DNA of 64,000 nt from the NCBI RefSeq assembly GCF_938045625.1, contig NZ_CALIAV010000100.1, positions 1 through 64,000 on the forward strand. Direction: 5' to 3'. Every line of letters starts with the position of its first letter. Position 1 is the stretch's first letter. The notes under the pieces were generated by a model. It saw only the letters and a program-made list of their open reading frames with translations. It was not told the origin of the DNA and did no database searches. This stretch comes from an uncultured Campylobacter sp. (GTDB lineage Bacteria > Campylobacterota > Campylobacteria > Campylobacterales > Campylobacteraceae). A program made the position numbers and the translations under genes. Below are positions 6,764 through 15,558 of this stretch, piece after piece.

Positions 6764-7489
6764 ATGACTAGCAAGGGCGAATTTGCGGCGGGACGCGGGC
6801 TTTACTACTCGCTCTTTTCGCGTTTTTTCGTTTTTAGCCAAGGCGCTGATAGATTTAGCGGCGTAAACGCGATGCTAGGCCTTGCCTCGGCGCACGCTCT
6901 AAACGAAGAATCGGCCGCCGCGATAATGCGCATACAGGCAAAATTCGACGAGAAAAATCCGCAAAATTTAGTGGATGAATTCGATGAAATTTTCCACGCT
7001 CCGCCAAGTCCGCTTAGAAACTCGCTGTCCTACTACGACGAGGGTTACGAGGTCGGGCATGCTTGCGCTAAAGTGCGTAAAATTTTAGCCAGCACAGATC
7101 TTAGACGCGACGAGGCTAAATTTAAAGAAAGCGAAGACAACGTGGGCTTCGTTTTTGCGCTGATGAGCGAATTTATCGCGCGAGAGAGCGAGCTGGAGCT
7201 ATACGGAGAGCTTGAAGAGCGGCTTTTTAAAGAGATCATAAATCCAAATATCGATGAGTTTATAGAGAGTCTTTTTAATCACGAAAGCAGCGAAATTTAC
7301 AAAGACGTCGCGGTACTACTGCAAGGATTTATCGAGTTTGAGCGCGTAGTTTTAAGCGCGCCGCGTCCTATAAATCACGGCGAAAACAAAAAGACTTTGG
7401 ACGGAGTTTCAAGATCTGAGGCTATAAGAAGACAAAAAAACCGAGTGAGAAAGCTAAAAGCTATGGAGGAAGAAAATGCAAAAAAATAG
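6764..7489 (+). CDS. TorD-family chaperone for formate dehydrogenase
   Basis: 241 residues, all-helical in composition. The segment EFDEIFHAPPSPLRNSLSYYDEGYEVGHAC resembles the conserved TorD/DmsD core that binds Tat signal peptides and guards cofactor insertion. C. jejuni has a protein of this kind at the head of its formate dehydrogenase operon (Cj1514c). The ATG follows AAAGGAAGG. It overlaps the next gene, a small Tat protein, by 14 bases. The C-terminus is strongly basic (RRQKNRVRKLK). Confidence 0.8.
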   Translation: MTSKGEFAAGRGLYYSLFSRFFVFSQGADRFSGVNAMLGLASAHALNEESAAAIMRIQAKFDEKNPQNLVDEFDEIFHAPPSPLRNSLSYYDEGYEVGHACAKVRKILASTDLRRDEAKFKESEDNVGFVFALMSEFIARESELELYGELEERLFKEIINPNIDEFIESLFNHESSEIYKDVAVLLQGFIEFERVVLSAPRPINHGENKKTLDGVSRSEAIRRQKNRVRKLKAMEEENAKK

Positions 7490-7652
7490 GCGAGAATTTT
7501 TAAAAAAGGCGGGGCTAGTCGGAGCTGTAGCGGCTACGGCCGGAGTAGCGACGGCAGCGGCGTCAAACCTAAAATACGGTAAAAGCAAAAAGACCGAGGT
7601 GCTTTATAAAAGAAGCAAAAACTGGGATCTATACTACGAACAAGCGAAATAA
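7476..7652 (+). CDS. Small Tat-signal protein of the formate dehydrogenase operon
   Basis: 58 residues starting MQKNRREFLKKAGLVGAVAA, a twin-arginine signal (NRREFLKKAG) that takes up about half the protein. The mature part is short, basic and ends KRSKNWDLYYEQAK. C. jejuni encodes a similar tiny Tat protein between the chaperone and FdhA (Cj1513c), and related 'formate dehydrogenase region TAT target' proteins are widespread. The start lies inside the upstream gene, six bases after GGAGGA. Its function is not settled; it may assist export or act as a small subunit. Confidence 0.85.
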   Translation: MQKNRREFLKKAGLVGAVAATAGVATAAASNLKYGKSKKTEVLYKRSKNWDLYYEQAK

Positions 7653-7675
7653 ATAAAATTTAAGAAAGGATAAAT

Positions 7676-10510
7676 ATGTCTGAGGCAAATTTACGTCTTA
7701 TGCCCCACTCAAACGCAGTCGGGCGAAGATCGTTTTTAAAAATGGCCGCGCTAGCAGGCGTAGCGGGCGGCATGAGCGGGCTGGCTGCTAGCGGCGTAAC
7801 TAGAAGCGCCACAAAAGAAGAAATGGCAAATCCGTTTCCAAACTCTAAAATCGTAAAAACCGTTTGTACGGTTTGCTCTGTTGGATGCGGAGTGCGCGCC
7901 GAGGTAGAAAACGGCGTTTGGGTACGCCAAGAGGTAGCTCAAGACCACCCGGTAAGCGCTGGCGGCCACTGCTGTAAGGGTAGCGACGTCATCGATATGG
8001 TGCGCTCTCACTGCCGTGTAAAATACCCGATGAAAAAAGTAGGCGGCAAATGGAAACGCATCAGCTACAAAGAGGCTCTTGATGAAATCGGCGCCAAACT
8101 AAAAGCGTATCGCGAAAAAAATCCAGAGCAAGTAATGTTTCTAGGCTCTGCAAAAGATTGCAACGAACAAAGCTATTATATAAGCAAATTCGTAGCGATG
8201 TTCGGGACTAATAATCTAGATCACCAAGCACGTCTTTGACACAGCTCTACAGTCGCCGGTGTGGCGAATACTTGGGGTTACGGAGCTATGACCAATCATC
8301 TTGGAGATATCCAAAACGCGAAGTCTATCTTTATAGTAGGCGCAAATCCGGCGGTAAATCACCCGGTCGGCTTTAGACATTTTCTAAAAGCAAAGGAAAA
8401 TAACGGCGCAAAGCTAATCGTGGTCGATCCAAGATACACGAGAACTGCGGCTAAGGCTGATTATTTTGCTCAAATTCGTACCGGCACGGATATACCTTTT
8501 ATGTATGGCATGATGAATATCATATTTCAAAACGGCTGGGAAGATAAGGAATTTATAAACGACCGCGTCTACGGTATGGATCTGATCCGCGAAGAGGCTG
8601 CCAAATGGACGCCCGAAGTCGTAGCCGATGTTTGCGGGATCAAAAAAGAGACGCTTCTTGAGATAACCGAAGTTTATGCCAAAAATCGCCCGGGATCGGT
8701 CGTTTGGGCGATGGGTCTAACTCAGCACACCATAGGCAGCTCAAACACTCGTATCGCTCCGATCCTGCAACTAGTACTAGGAAATATGGGCGTTAGCGGC
8801 GGCGGCTGTAATATCCTTCGCGGCCACGACAACGTTCAAGGCGCGACGGATATGGCGAATTTGCCGACCGAGCTACCCGGGTACTATCCAAAAAACGAAG
8901 CCAACTGGAAATACTTCGCTAAGATGTGGAAGGTCGATTTTGAATGGCTCCAAAAGAATTTCGTTAAGCCTGAAATGATGTTTAAACCCGGATTTACGCT
9001 ATCAAAATGGTGGGCGGGCGTGCTTGACGGTAAAAACGGCAACGAAGCCGTAGATAATGCCGGCGACAGTATAAAAGCCTTAGTGGTAATCGGCAACGGT
9101 ATCACATCAACCGCGCAACAAGTAAAAGTAAAAGAAGGCCTAGATGCGCTTGAGCTTTTAGTGCTGGTAGATCCTTTCGTAAACGATGCCGGCGTGATAA
9201 CTGACAAAAAAGACGACGTCTACATACTGCCTGCGGCGACGCAGTTTGAAACCAGCGGTACGGTTGTAGCGACAAACCGCAGCGGCCAGTGGAGAAGTCA
9301 GGTTGTAGAGCCTCTCTTTGAGAGTATGCCGGATCACGAAATTTTGTTTGAGCTTGCCAAAAGGCTAGGCTACTATGACGAGCTAACGCGCACGATCAGA
9401 GACGCCGAAGGTAAGATCGAGTGGCCTGAGGTCGCTACGCGCGAGATCGCAAATATAATAAAAACTATCGGCATGACGGGCTGGACTCCGGAAAGGCTCA
9501 AAAAGCACCAAGAAAACTGGGATAAATTTGACGAAAAAACAAGTCTAGGAAAACCGGGCACCGTAGTCGAAGGCGAATACTACGGCTTGCCGTGGCCGTG
9601 CTGGACTGAGGATCATCCGGGCAGCCCGATACTTTACGATATAAACAAATCCGTTAGGCAAGGCGGTATGGGTTTTAGAAACCGCTTCGGCTTAGAGCAT
9701 AACGGAGTTAGCCAATTAGCCGCAGACGGTAGCGCGCCAGTAGATTCGTTTGTCAAGGGCGGATATCCGGAGATCAAAAAAGATAACATCGAAAAGGTGC
9801 TAGGCATCACGCTAACCGAGGATGAAAAGGCTAAAATAGGCGGCAGCTGGATACATGACGATAGTAATATCATCGCTAAAAAATGCATGGAGAAAAACAT
9901 CGCTCCGTACGGCAACGCGCGAGCTAGGACGATCGTTTGGACTTTTGCGGATCAAATTCCTCTTCACAGAGAGCCGCTGCATACGCCTAGATTTGATCTA
10001 GCGCAGAAGTATCCGAGCTTTGAGGATAAGAAACTTCAAAACCGCGTCGATACAAAATTTAAATCCGTCCAGCTAGCAAAGGACTACTCAAAAGAGTTTC
10101 CTATTATCCTCACGACGGCTCGCCTCGTAAATTTTAGCGGCGCGGGCATGGAGACGAGAGCTAGTATGTATCTAAGCCGCTTGACGCCTGAGATGTTTGC
10201 GGATATCCACCCTGAACTTGCGGCTAAACACGGCATTAAAAACTGGGATTTCATCTGGGTTCATTCGCCTGAAGGTACTAAGGTTAAGGTGCGCGCCAGA
10301 GTGGTACCGTCCGTTAAACCCGACACCATCTTTATGCCGTTTCATTATGCGGGTTATATGCAAGGCGTTGATATGACGGGTAATTTCCCGGAAGGCACGA
10401 AGCCTTATGCGGTAGGCGAGAGCGCAAATACTGTCACTAACTACGGATATGATATAAACACTCAGATCCCAGAAACAAAAAGCGGTCTATGCCGCATAGA
10501 AAAGGCGTAA
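7676..10510 (+). CDS. fdhA: Periplasmic formate dehydrogenase, selenocysteine catalytic subunit
   Basis: Oxidises formate to CO2 at a W- or Mo-bis-MGD centre, passing electrons to FdhB. 944 residues when the in-frame TGA at 8237-8239 is read as selenocysteine 188, in the motif ARL-U-HSSTVAGVANTWG; the frame is open on both sides. A Tat signal (GRRSFLKMAALAGVAGG) starts near residue 17, then a [4Fe-4S] site (CTVCSVGCGVRAEVENG) and the molybdopterin domains (GANPAVNHPVGF; RGHDNVQGATDM). The GTG at 8261 is an internal valine, not a start. It lies 23 bases after the small Tat gene and one base before fdhB. It needs SelA, SelB, SelC and SelD, none seen here. Confidence 0.95.
8237..8267 (+). other. 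Sec UGA codon and SECIS hairpin of fdhA
   Basis: The UGA at 8237-8239 is followed, after 13 bases, by a perfect 5-bp stem TCGCC/GGCGA (8253-8257 and 8263-8267) closing a GGTGT loop. The layout matches bacterial SECIS elements bound by SelB, where the apical loop starts with GGU. The second dehydrogenase in this window has the same 13-base spacing and 5-bp stem. Confidence 0.85.
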
Positions 10511-10511
10511 A

Positions 10512-11153
10512 ATGAGCGAATTTAACGATAACAATAGACTTAAATTTTACTGCGACGACGATAGATGTATCGACTGTAACGGCTGTGCGGTGGCTTGCGA
10601 CGAGGCTCACGAGCTGCCTCTTGGCATCCGCCGCCGCCGCGTTATCACGCTAAACGAGGGCGTGCCAGGTAAAGAGATCTCGACCTCGATAGCCTGCATG
10701 CACTGCGAGGATGCTCCATGCTCGCTGGTTTGCCCGGTCGATTGCTTTTATATCAGAGCCGACGGCGTAGTGCTACACGACAAAGATATCTGCATCGGCT
10801 GCGGATACTGCCTATACGCGTGTCCGTTCGGCGCGCCTCAGTTCCCGCGCGAGGGAGTGTTTGGCGCCAAAGGTTCGATGGATAAGTGCACGATGTGCGC
10901 AGGCGGTCCGCTACCGACAAATAGCGAAGCCGAGCGCGAAGAGTACGGCCAGGATAGAATTTCCGAAGGCAAAGTGCCGGTTTGTGCCGCAATGTGCTCG
11001 ACAAAGGCGCTGCTAGTAGGCGAATCTGCAATGATAGAGAAAATCTACGGCGACAGAGTCAAGGCTCGCGGCTACGGATTTAAAGACCTAAAACAAACTC
11101 CGACCTGGAAGCTTGCTTATTACGCGGGCGACAGGCTAAAATACAGCTTCTAA
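10512..11153 (+). CDS. fdhB: Formate dehydrogenase iron-sulfur subunit
   Basis: 213 residues with four ferredoxin-type cysteine clusters: CIDCNGCAVAC (near residue 17), CMHCEDAPCSLVCP, CIGCGYCLYACP, and CTMCAGG with CAAMCSTKAL. It carries electrons from FdhA toward a membrane quinone site. There is no transmembrane helix at its C-terminus (it ends GDRLKYSF), unlike E. coli FdnH. Its start is one base after the fdhA stop. No fdhC (cytochrome b) follows, although C. jejuni has one at this place; the next gene lies on the other strand. Confidence 0.93.
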   Translation: MSEFNDNNRLKFYCDDDRCIDCNGCAVACDEAHELPLGIRRRRVITLNEGVPGKEISTSIACMHCEDAPCSLVCPVDCFYIRADGVVLHDKDICIGCGYCLYACPFGAPQFPREGVFGAKGSMDKCTMCAGGPLPTNSEAEREEYGQDRISEGKVPVCAAMCSTKALLVGESAMIEKIYGDRVKARGYGFKDLKQTPTWKLAYYAGDRLKYSF

Positions 11154-11156
11154 ATT

Positions 11157-11182
11157 TTCGCTCCTCGCTTTGGCGGGGCGAA
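11157..11182 (+). terminator. Hairpin after fdhB
   Basis: TTCGCTCC (11157-11164) pairs with GGGGCGAA (11175-11182), one G-U pair, 10-base loop. It starts four bases after the fdhB stop. No T run follows, so it may act as a weak or Rho-assisted terminator or as an mRNA end stabiliser. Confidence 0.45.
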
Positions 11183-11220
11183 CTATTACACCAAATTTGA
11201 CGCGGTTTGGCTGCGTCAAA

Positions 11221-11292
11221 TTTGACTCACGCTTCTTTGATTTCATTAAATTTTACTTTGACTCATACTTCTTTATCTTCATTAAATTTTAC
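11221..11292. repeat. Two-copy 36-bp tandem repeat
   Basis: Units at 11221-11256 and 11257-11292 begin TTTGACTCA and end CATTAAATTTTAC, with 31 of 36 positions equal by eye. It lies between the convergent fdhB and fdhF genes. A frame runs through it from 11170 to 11355, but its residues (FDFIKFYFDSYFFIFIKFY) are just the repeat translated, so I do not call a gene. Confidence 0.7.
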
Positions 11293-11352
11293 ATAGATAG
11301 TTCGTCAAATTTGAATGCGGGTAAATTTGAAATAAAAGTGGATAAAATTAAG

Positions 11353-11377
11353 TAGAAAAAGGGCGGTCTCCCGCCCT
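11353..11377 (-). terminator. Intrinsic terminator of the second formate dehydrogenase
   Basis: On the minus strand, a perfect 7-bp stem AGGGCGG/CCGCCCT (11371-11377 with 11360-11366) and 4-base loop are followed directly by five T. It begins four bases after the gene's stop, a textbook Rho-independent terminator. Confidence 0.85.
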
Positions 11378-11381
11378 AAAT

Positions 11382-13625
11382 TTATGCTCTAACAGGCGAT
11401 AAATACGGATTTGCCGAGTGCATCGACATCTCGTTTTGCTCTCTAAATTTGATAAATTCCTCTTCGCTTAGACGTCTGATATTTGCTATCGTCATCTTTA
11501 GCGGCGTGATGCCTGAGAGCGGATCTGGGTCGCCGGCGTTTGCTAGCTCGTTGCCGTCGGCCTCGCTATAGTGGAAGGTCGTAAATATCGTGCCTTCTTT
11601 TAGATCCGGATTGACGCGCAGTTTTGCTGCGATCTGGCCGCGTTTGTTTTGCACGAGCGCGTAGCAGCCTTCCTCCAGCTCTCTCTCGCGAGCGATATCC
11701 GGGCTCACCTCTATGAGTGCGCCCTCTACGCCAGCACCGTACTCTAGGGCAGGGCACTCTCTCGTCATCGTACCTGTGTGGTAGTGATAGACCTTGCGCC
11801 CCGTCGTAAATAGGCACGGATAGACCTCGTCAGGCACTTCGCTAAGTGCGCCGCTACCGACCGGATAGCCCTCTGGGATATTCATCTTAGCTCTAAATTC
11901 GGCCTCAGCCTTTGCGCGCCCCTCTTTATCATCTACGTAAAGTACCGGCGCGAAGCGGAATTTGCCGCCAGGCAGCATGGACTTGTGATCTGCGTAAAGC
12001 ACCGGCGTACCCGGATGCTCCTCGTCTGGACATGGCCAGCTGATACCGCCTAGTTTGCCTAGTCTATAGTAGCTGATACCGCCGAAAAATTTAGGCATAA
12101 GCTCCCTTAGCTCGTTCCAAATTTGCTCAGGGCTCGCAAAGTCAAACCCCTCTAGCCCCATGCGGTTTGCGATATTGCAAACGACCTTCCAATCGGGCTC
12201 CACGCCGTTAACGGGCTCGCTAGCTTTGCGAGTGCGTTGGACGCGGCGAGAGGTGTTGATAAAGGTTCCGTCCTTTTCGCCCCAGCCCGCGGCAGGTAGC
12301 ACCACGTCGGCCTTGTGCGCGCTCTCTGTGAAAAACAAATCTTGCACGATAAAGCAGTCTAGATGATGGACGGCGTGGACGAAGTGCTCGGTCCAAGGGT
12401 CGCTCATTACGGGGTTTTCGCCGTAGACGTAGAGGACTTTTAGCTCGCCGCTATCCATTTTATCGGGTGCTTGCGTTAGCTTAAAGCCAGGAACCGGATT
12501 TAGCTCAAAGTGCCATACTTTGCGCGCTTGCTCCTGCGCGTAAGGGCTATTGACCGCGCCTGCCGGGATGACGTTAGGCAGCGCGCCCATGTCGCATGCG
12601 CCTTGGACGTTGTTTTGACCGCGCAGAGGATTTACGCCAGCGCCCTTTTTGCCTAAATTTCCCGTTAAAACGGCTAAATTTGATAGTGAAAAGACGTTTG
12701 ACGTACCGTCGCTAAACTGCGTGATACCCATCGTGTAGCAAATCGCCGCCGCACCTGCTTTAGCATACATTCTAGCTGCCTCTATGATGAGCTCTTTTTT
12801 TATGCCGGTTTCGCGCTCGAAACGCTCAGGCGTAAAGTCCTTAACCACTTCTTTTAGATATTCAAATCCCTCGGAGTATTTTTCTATAAATTCGCTATCT
12901 TGCAAATTTTCGGCGATTATGACGTGCATCATCGTGTTTAGCGTTTTGATATTCGCTCCGATCGGGATTTGCAGATAGATGTCGGCTTTTTTGGCCATAT
13001 CGGTGCGCTTTGGATCTACGACGATCATCTTGGCGCCGCGCTGCAAGCCTCGCTGCATCTGCATAGCGATGATCGGGTGGCACTCGCTTGTGTTGGTGCC
13101 GATGAGTAAAAATACGTCCGTATCGGTAGCGAATTCTACCAAATCGTTCGTCATCGTTCCGTTTCCTAGCGTGTTGGCAAGACCTGCCACTGTAGGAGCG
13201 TGTCAAAGACGGGCGCAGTGATCGACGTTGTTGCTACCCTGAGCGCGGAAAAATTTCTGGAAAACGTAGTTGTCTTCGTTATTTGAGCGCGCAGAGCTAA
13301 AGCCCATGATCGAGTTTGGACCGTATTTTGCGACGGTGGATTTAAATTTATCCGCGAGGAAATCATAAACCTCCTCAAAACTCACTTCTTCAAGCTCGCC
13401 GTGCTTGTCGTAGACGCCGTTTAACTTCCTCATCATCGGTCGGCTTAAGCGTTTAGGAGAGTTTACGAACTCCCAACCGAACATTCCTTTTAGGCAAAGT
13501 TCGCCGTCGTTTACGTGGTGATCTTTGCTGGGTTTGGCGTCTACGATTCTACCGTTTTGCACGATAAGATCGATGCCGCAGCCCGTACCGCAATATGGAC
13601 AGGTAGTCTTTACTATCTCTTCCAT
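11382..13625 (-). CDS. fdhF: FdhF-like selenocysteine formate dehydrogenase (cytoplasmic)
   Basis: 747 residues when the in-frame TGA at 13205-13203 is read as selenocysteine 141 (motif CARL-U-HAPTVAGLANTLG). The N-terminus has no Tat or Sec signal and starts with a [4Fe-4S] site, CPYCGTGCGIDL, followed by CLKG (around residue 49), as in E. coli FDH-H (about 715 residues). Molybdopterin landmarks include RGQNNVQGACDMG and the C-terminal TTGRKVYHYHTGTMTR. It would oxidise formate or reduce CO2 in the cytoplasm. No hydrogenase or electron-carrier partner is adjacent, so its redox partner is open. It has its own operator-like repeat, promoter and terminator. The ribosome site AAAGGAGCG precedes the ATG. 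Confidence 0.9.
13175..13205 (-). other. Sec UGA codon and SECIS hairpin of fdhF
   Basis: On the minus strand the UGA (13205-13203) is followed after 13 bases by the stem TGGCA/TGCCA and the loop GGTCT. GGUCU is the apical loop of the E. coli fdhF SECIS that SelB binds. This makes selenocysteine rather than a nonsense mutation the clear reading. Confidence 0.9.
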
Positions 13626-13663
13626 TTTCGCTCCTTTCTGGTATTACTGAAATTTATGAGATT

Positions 13664-13669
13664 ATTATA
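13664..13669 (-). promoter_or_regulatory. -10 element of fdhF
   Basis: On the minus strand TATAAT occupies 13669-13664, preceded by GTTG. Transcription would start near 13657, giving a leader of about 30 bases. The palindrome centred at 13739 lies about 82 bases upstream of that start. Confidence 0.55.
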
Positions 13670-13724
13670 CAACGGCAAATATAAATTTAGTTTTAAAATT
13701 AGTATAATTTTTTAAGAATTATTT

Positions 13725-13753
13725 AAGTAATATGCAAATTTAGCATATTACTT
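13725..13753. promoter_or_regulatory. Strongest ModE-like operator candidate, upstream of fdhF
   Basis: Perfect inverted repeat with 11-base arms, AAGTAATATGC (13725-13735) and GCATATTACTT (13743-13753), around a 7-base AAATTTA spacer. It is the longest member of the TATGC-N7-GCATA family in this window. It lies between fdhF and lemA, 100 bases from the fdhF start and about 119 from the lemA start; the fdhF promoter distance matches that of the other fdh operon. Confidence 0.65.
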
Positions 13754-13871
13754 TTTTTGCTTTAAATTTTTAGGCATGTGTTTAACACAATGTAAAATTT
13801 ATTTAAAAATTATTACTTTTAAATGTATTTAGATGTATAATGGAGATAGAAAATCTTTTCAAGGAGCACCC

Positions 13872-14465
13872 ATGAAAAATCTAGTCGCTTTTCTAGTTAT
13901 CCTAGGTATCATTGGCGGTATTGCCATGAAGTATATTAACGCCTTTCCGGTACTCGACGAGACGGTCAAAGAGAAATGGGCTCAGGTGCAAAACCAATAC
14001 AAACGCCGCGCCGATCTTATCCCAAATTTGGTAAAAACCGTCCAAGGCTATGCTAGCCACGAGGAAGGCGTATTTAAGGAAGTAACGGAAGCTAGAAGCA
14101 AAGCCTCTCAAATGACGATCGACGTTAGCTCGCTAGACGATCCTGCTAAGCTAAAAGAGTTTGAAAACGCTCAAAAAACTCTAGGCGGCGCGCTATCTAG
14201 GCTAATGGCTATCACCGAGAACTACCCTCAGTTAAAAGCCGATCAAAATTTCCTCTCGCTTCAAAGTCAGCTTGAAGGTACGGAAAATCGCATCGCAGTC
14301 GCTAGAAAGGACTATATCGCAGCGGTCAAGGACTACAACATCGCCCTTCGCAAGATACCGGATAAGTTTATAGCCGCGATTTTTTATCCAGAGCTCAAAC
14401 CGCGCGTGACGTTTGAAGCAAGCGAGACTGAACAAAGCGCGCCGGACGTATCATTCGCCAAATAA
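13872..14465 (+). CDS. lemA: LemA family protein
   Basis: 197 residues from the ATG at 13872, chosen over an in-frame ATG at 13833 because AAGGAG lies just before it and the protein then opens with the membrane anchor MKNLVAFLVILGIIGGIAMKYI. The helical body starts with the family block VKEKWAQVQNQYKRRADLIPNLVKTVQGYASHE, followed by LMAITENYPQLKADQNFLSLQSQLEGTENRIAVARKDY. LemA proteins are membrane-anchored with a long helical bundle; their exact role is poorly defined. The pairing with a TPM-domain gene 18 bases downstream is common in bacteria. Confidence 0.92.
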   Translation: MKNLVAFLVILGIIGGIAMKYINAFPVLDETVKEKWAQVQNQYKRRADLIPNLVKTVQGYASHEEGVFKEVTEARSKASQMTIDVSSLDDPAKLKEFENAQKTLGGALSRLMAITENYPQLKADQNFLSLQSQLEGTENRIAVARKDYIAAVKDYNIALRKIPDKFIAAIFYPELKPRVTFEASETEQSAPDVSFAK

Positions 14466-14483
14466 CCCAACCAAGGTACAAAA

Positions 14484-15437
14484 ATGAAACGCATTTTATC
14501 TACTTTATTTTGCGTTTTTACGCTTTTAGGACTTACGGCTATAAATTTATCGGCAGCAGATAATGCTACCGAACAAAACAAAACCGTAAAACAAACCGCT
14601 ACTCAAACATCAAACGAAAAGAGTTCAAATTTCCCTGCCTTAACCGGCAGGGTAGTAGATCAAGCAAGAGTACTAAGCCAGAGCACAAAAGACGAACTAG
14701 AAACATTACTAGCTACTCATGAAAACAATACCACTAATCAAGTCGTAGTAGCTACTATAGAATCTCTAGGTAACGCTCAAATAGAAGAGTACTCCATAGA
14801 ACTAGCTAGACGTTGGGGTATAGGACAAAAAGGCAAAGATAACGGTGCGCTGCTAGTAGTCGCGCCAAACGACAAGCAGGTGCGTATCGAGGTCGGCTAC
14901 GGCCTAGAAGGCGTGCTGACGGACGCTCTTAGTAGCAGTATCATAAACTACTACATAATCCCTGAGTTTAAAAAAGGCGATATCCAAAACGGTATAAACA
15001 TAGGCATACAAAAGATAATCGCTCTACTTGATGGGGATGAGGGGGTGAAGGAGGAGATAGAAAAGCAAGATGAGACGCCTGTGGAAGCCTACGGGATAGT
15101 AGTTGGCATGGTGATGGTATTTGCTTCGGCTATTTTCGGCGCGGCGGCTCTGCGAATCGGAGTTAGCGCGACGCTATCGGGCTTTATCTCGGGCGTAGTC
15201 GCAGGGACGTTTGGTATCGAGAATCTGCTTGTTAGAGGCGGGGTCTTGCTCGTTCTTTTTGTGCTACTTTTGTACCTAATGCGAAATATGAAAACCGGCG
15301 GTAGAGGCTTGCATGGCGGCGGCTCTGGAGGCAGTTACGGCGGTGGCGGATTTAGCGGAAGCAGCAGAAGCTCCGGAGGCGGCTTTAGCGGAGGAGGCGG
15401 AGGCTTCGGCGGCGGCGGAGCTAGCGGCAGGTGGTAG
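14484..15437 (+). CDS. TPM-domain (YgcG-type) membrane protein
   Basis: 317 residues. It opens with a Sec signal (MKRILSTLFCVFTLLGLTAINLSAAD) and a low-complexity stretch rich in Asn, Thr and Lys. The TPM domain covers about residues 55-180 (GRVVDQARVLSQ; QVVVATIESLG; RRWGIGQKGKDNGALLVVAP; EVGYGLEGVLTDA). Two hydrophobic segments follow around 200-270, then a tail of almost only Gly and Ser (HGGGSGGSYGGGGFSG). TPM relatives include a plant thylakoid phosphatase involved in photosystem II repair; bacterial functions are uncertain. It forms an operon with lemA. Confidence 0.88.
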   Translation: MKRILSTLFCVFTLLGLTAINLSAADNATEQNKTVKQTATQTSNEKSSNFPALTGRVVDQARVLSQSTKDELETLLATHENNTTNQVVVATIESLGNAQIEEYSIELARRWGIGQKGKDNGALLVVAPNDKQVRIEVGYGLEGVLTDALSSSIINYYIIPEFKKGDIQNGINIGIQKIIALLDGDEGVKEEIEKQDETPVEAYGIVVGMVMVFASAIFGAAALRIGVSATLSGFISGVVAGTFGIENLLVRGGVLLVLFVLLLYLMRNMKTGGRGLHGGGSGGSYGGGGFSGSSRSSGGGFSGGGGGFGGGGASGRW

Positions 15438-15558
15438 TTTGTCGCTTTAAATTTAGCGTCGAATTTAAGTAATTTAAAAAATAATCAAATTTAGCGCGAC
15501 CTCGATAAAGCGGGACTTTAATTTGTCATTGAGCGTAAAATAAAAAATAGGAGTAAAA

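Noticed and set aside
8261..10510. A separate 749-residue molybdopterin gene starting at the GTG
   Set aside because: The frame is continuous with 7676 through a TGA in the ARL-U-H context with a SECIS hairpin, so it is the second part of one selenoprotein.
11170..11355. A 61-residue gene between fdhB and fdhF
   Set aside because: It is the 36-bp tandem repeat translated, lacks a ribosome site, and overlaps the fdhB hairpin and fdhF terminator.
11382..13190. A separate 602-residue gene on the minus strand
   Set aside because: It is the part of fdhF downstream of the Sec UGA at 13205-13203, not an independent gene.
13777..13789. Palindrome TGTGTT-T-AACACA before lemA as an operator
   Set aside because: A single short palindrome in AT-rich DNA with no second copy seen; too little to support a claim.
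13833..13871. Upstream start for lemA at 13833
   Set aside because: The ATG at 13872 has AAGGAG in place and begins directly with the membrane anchor.
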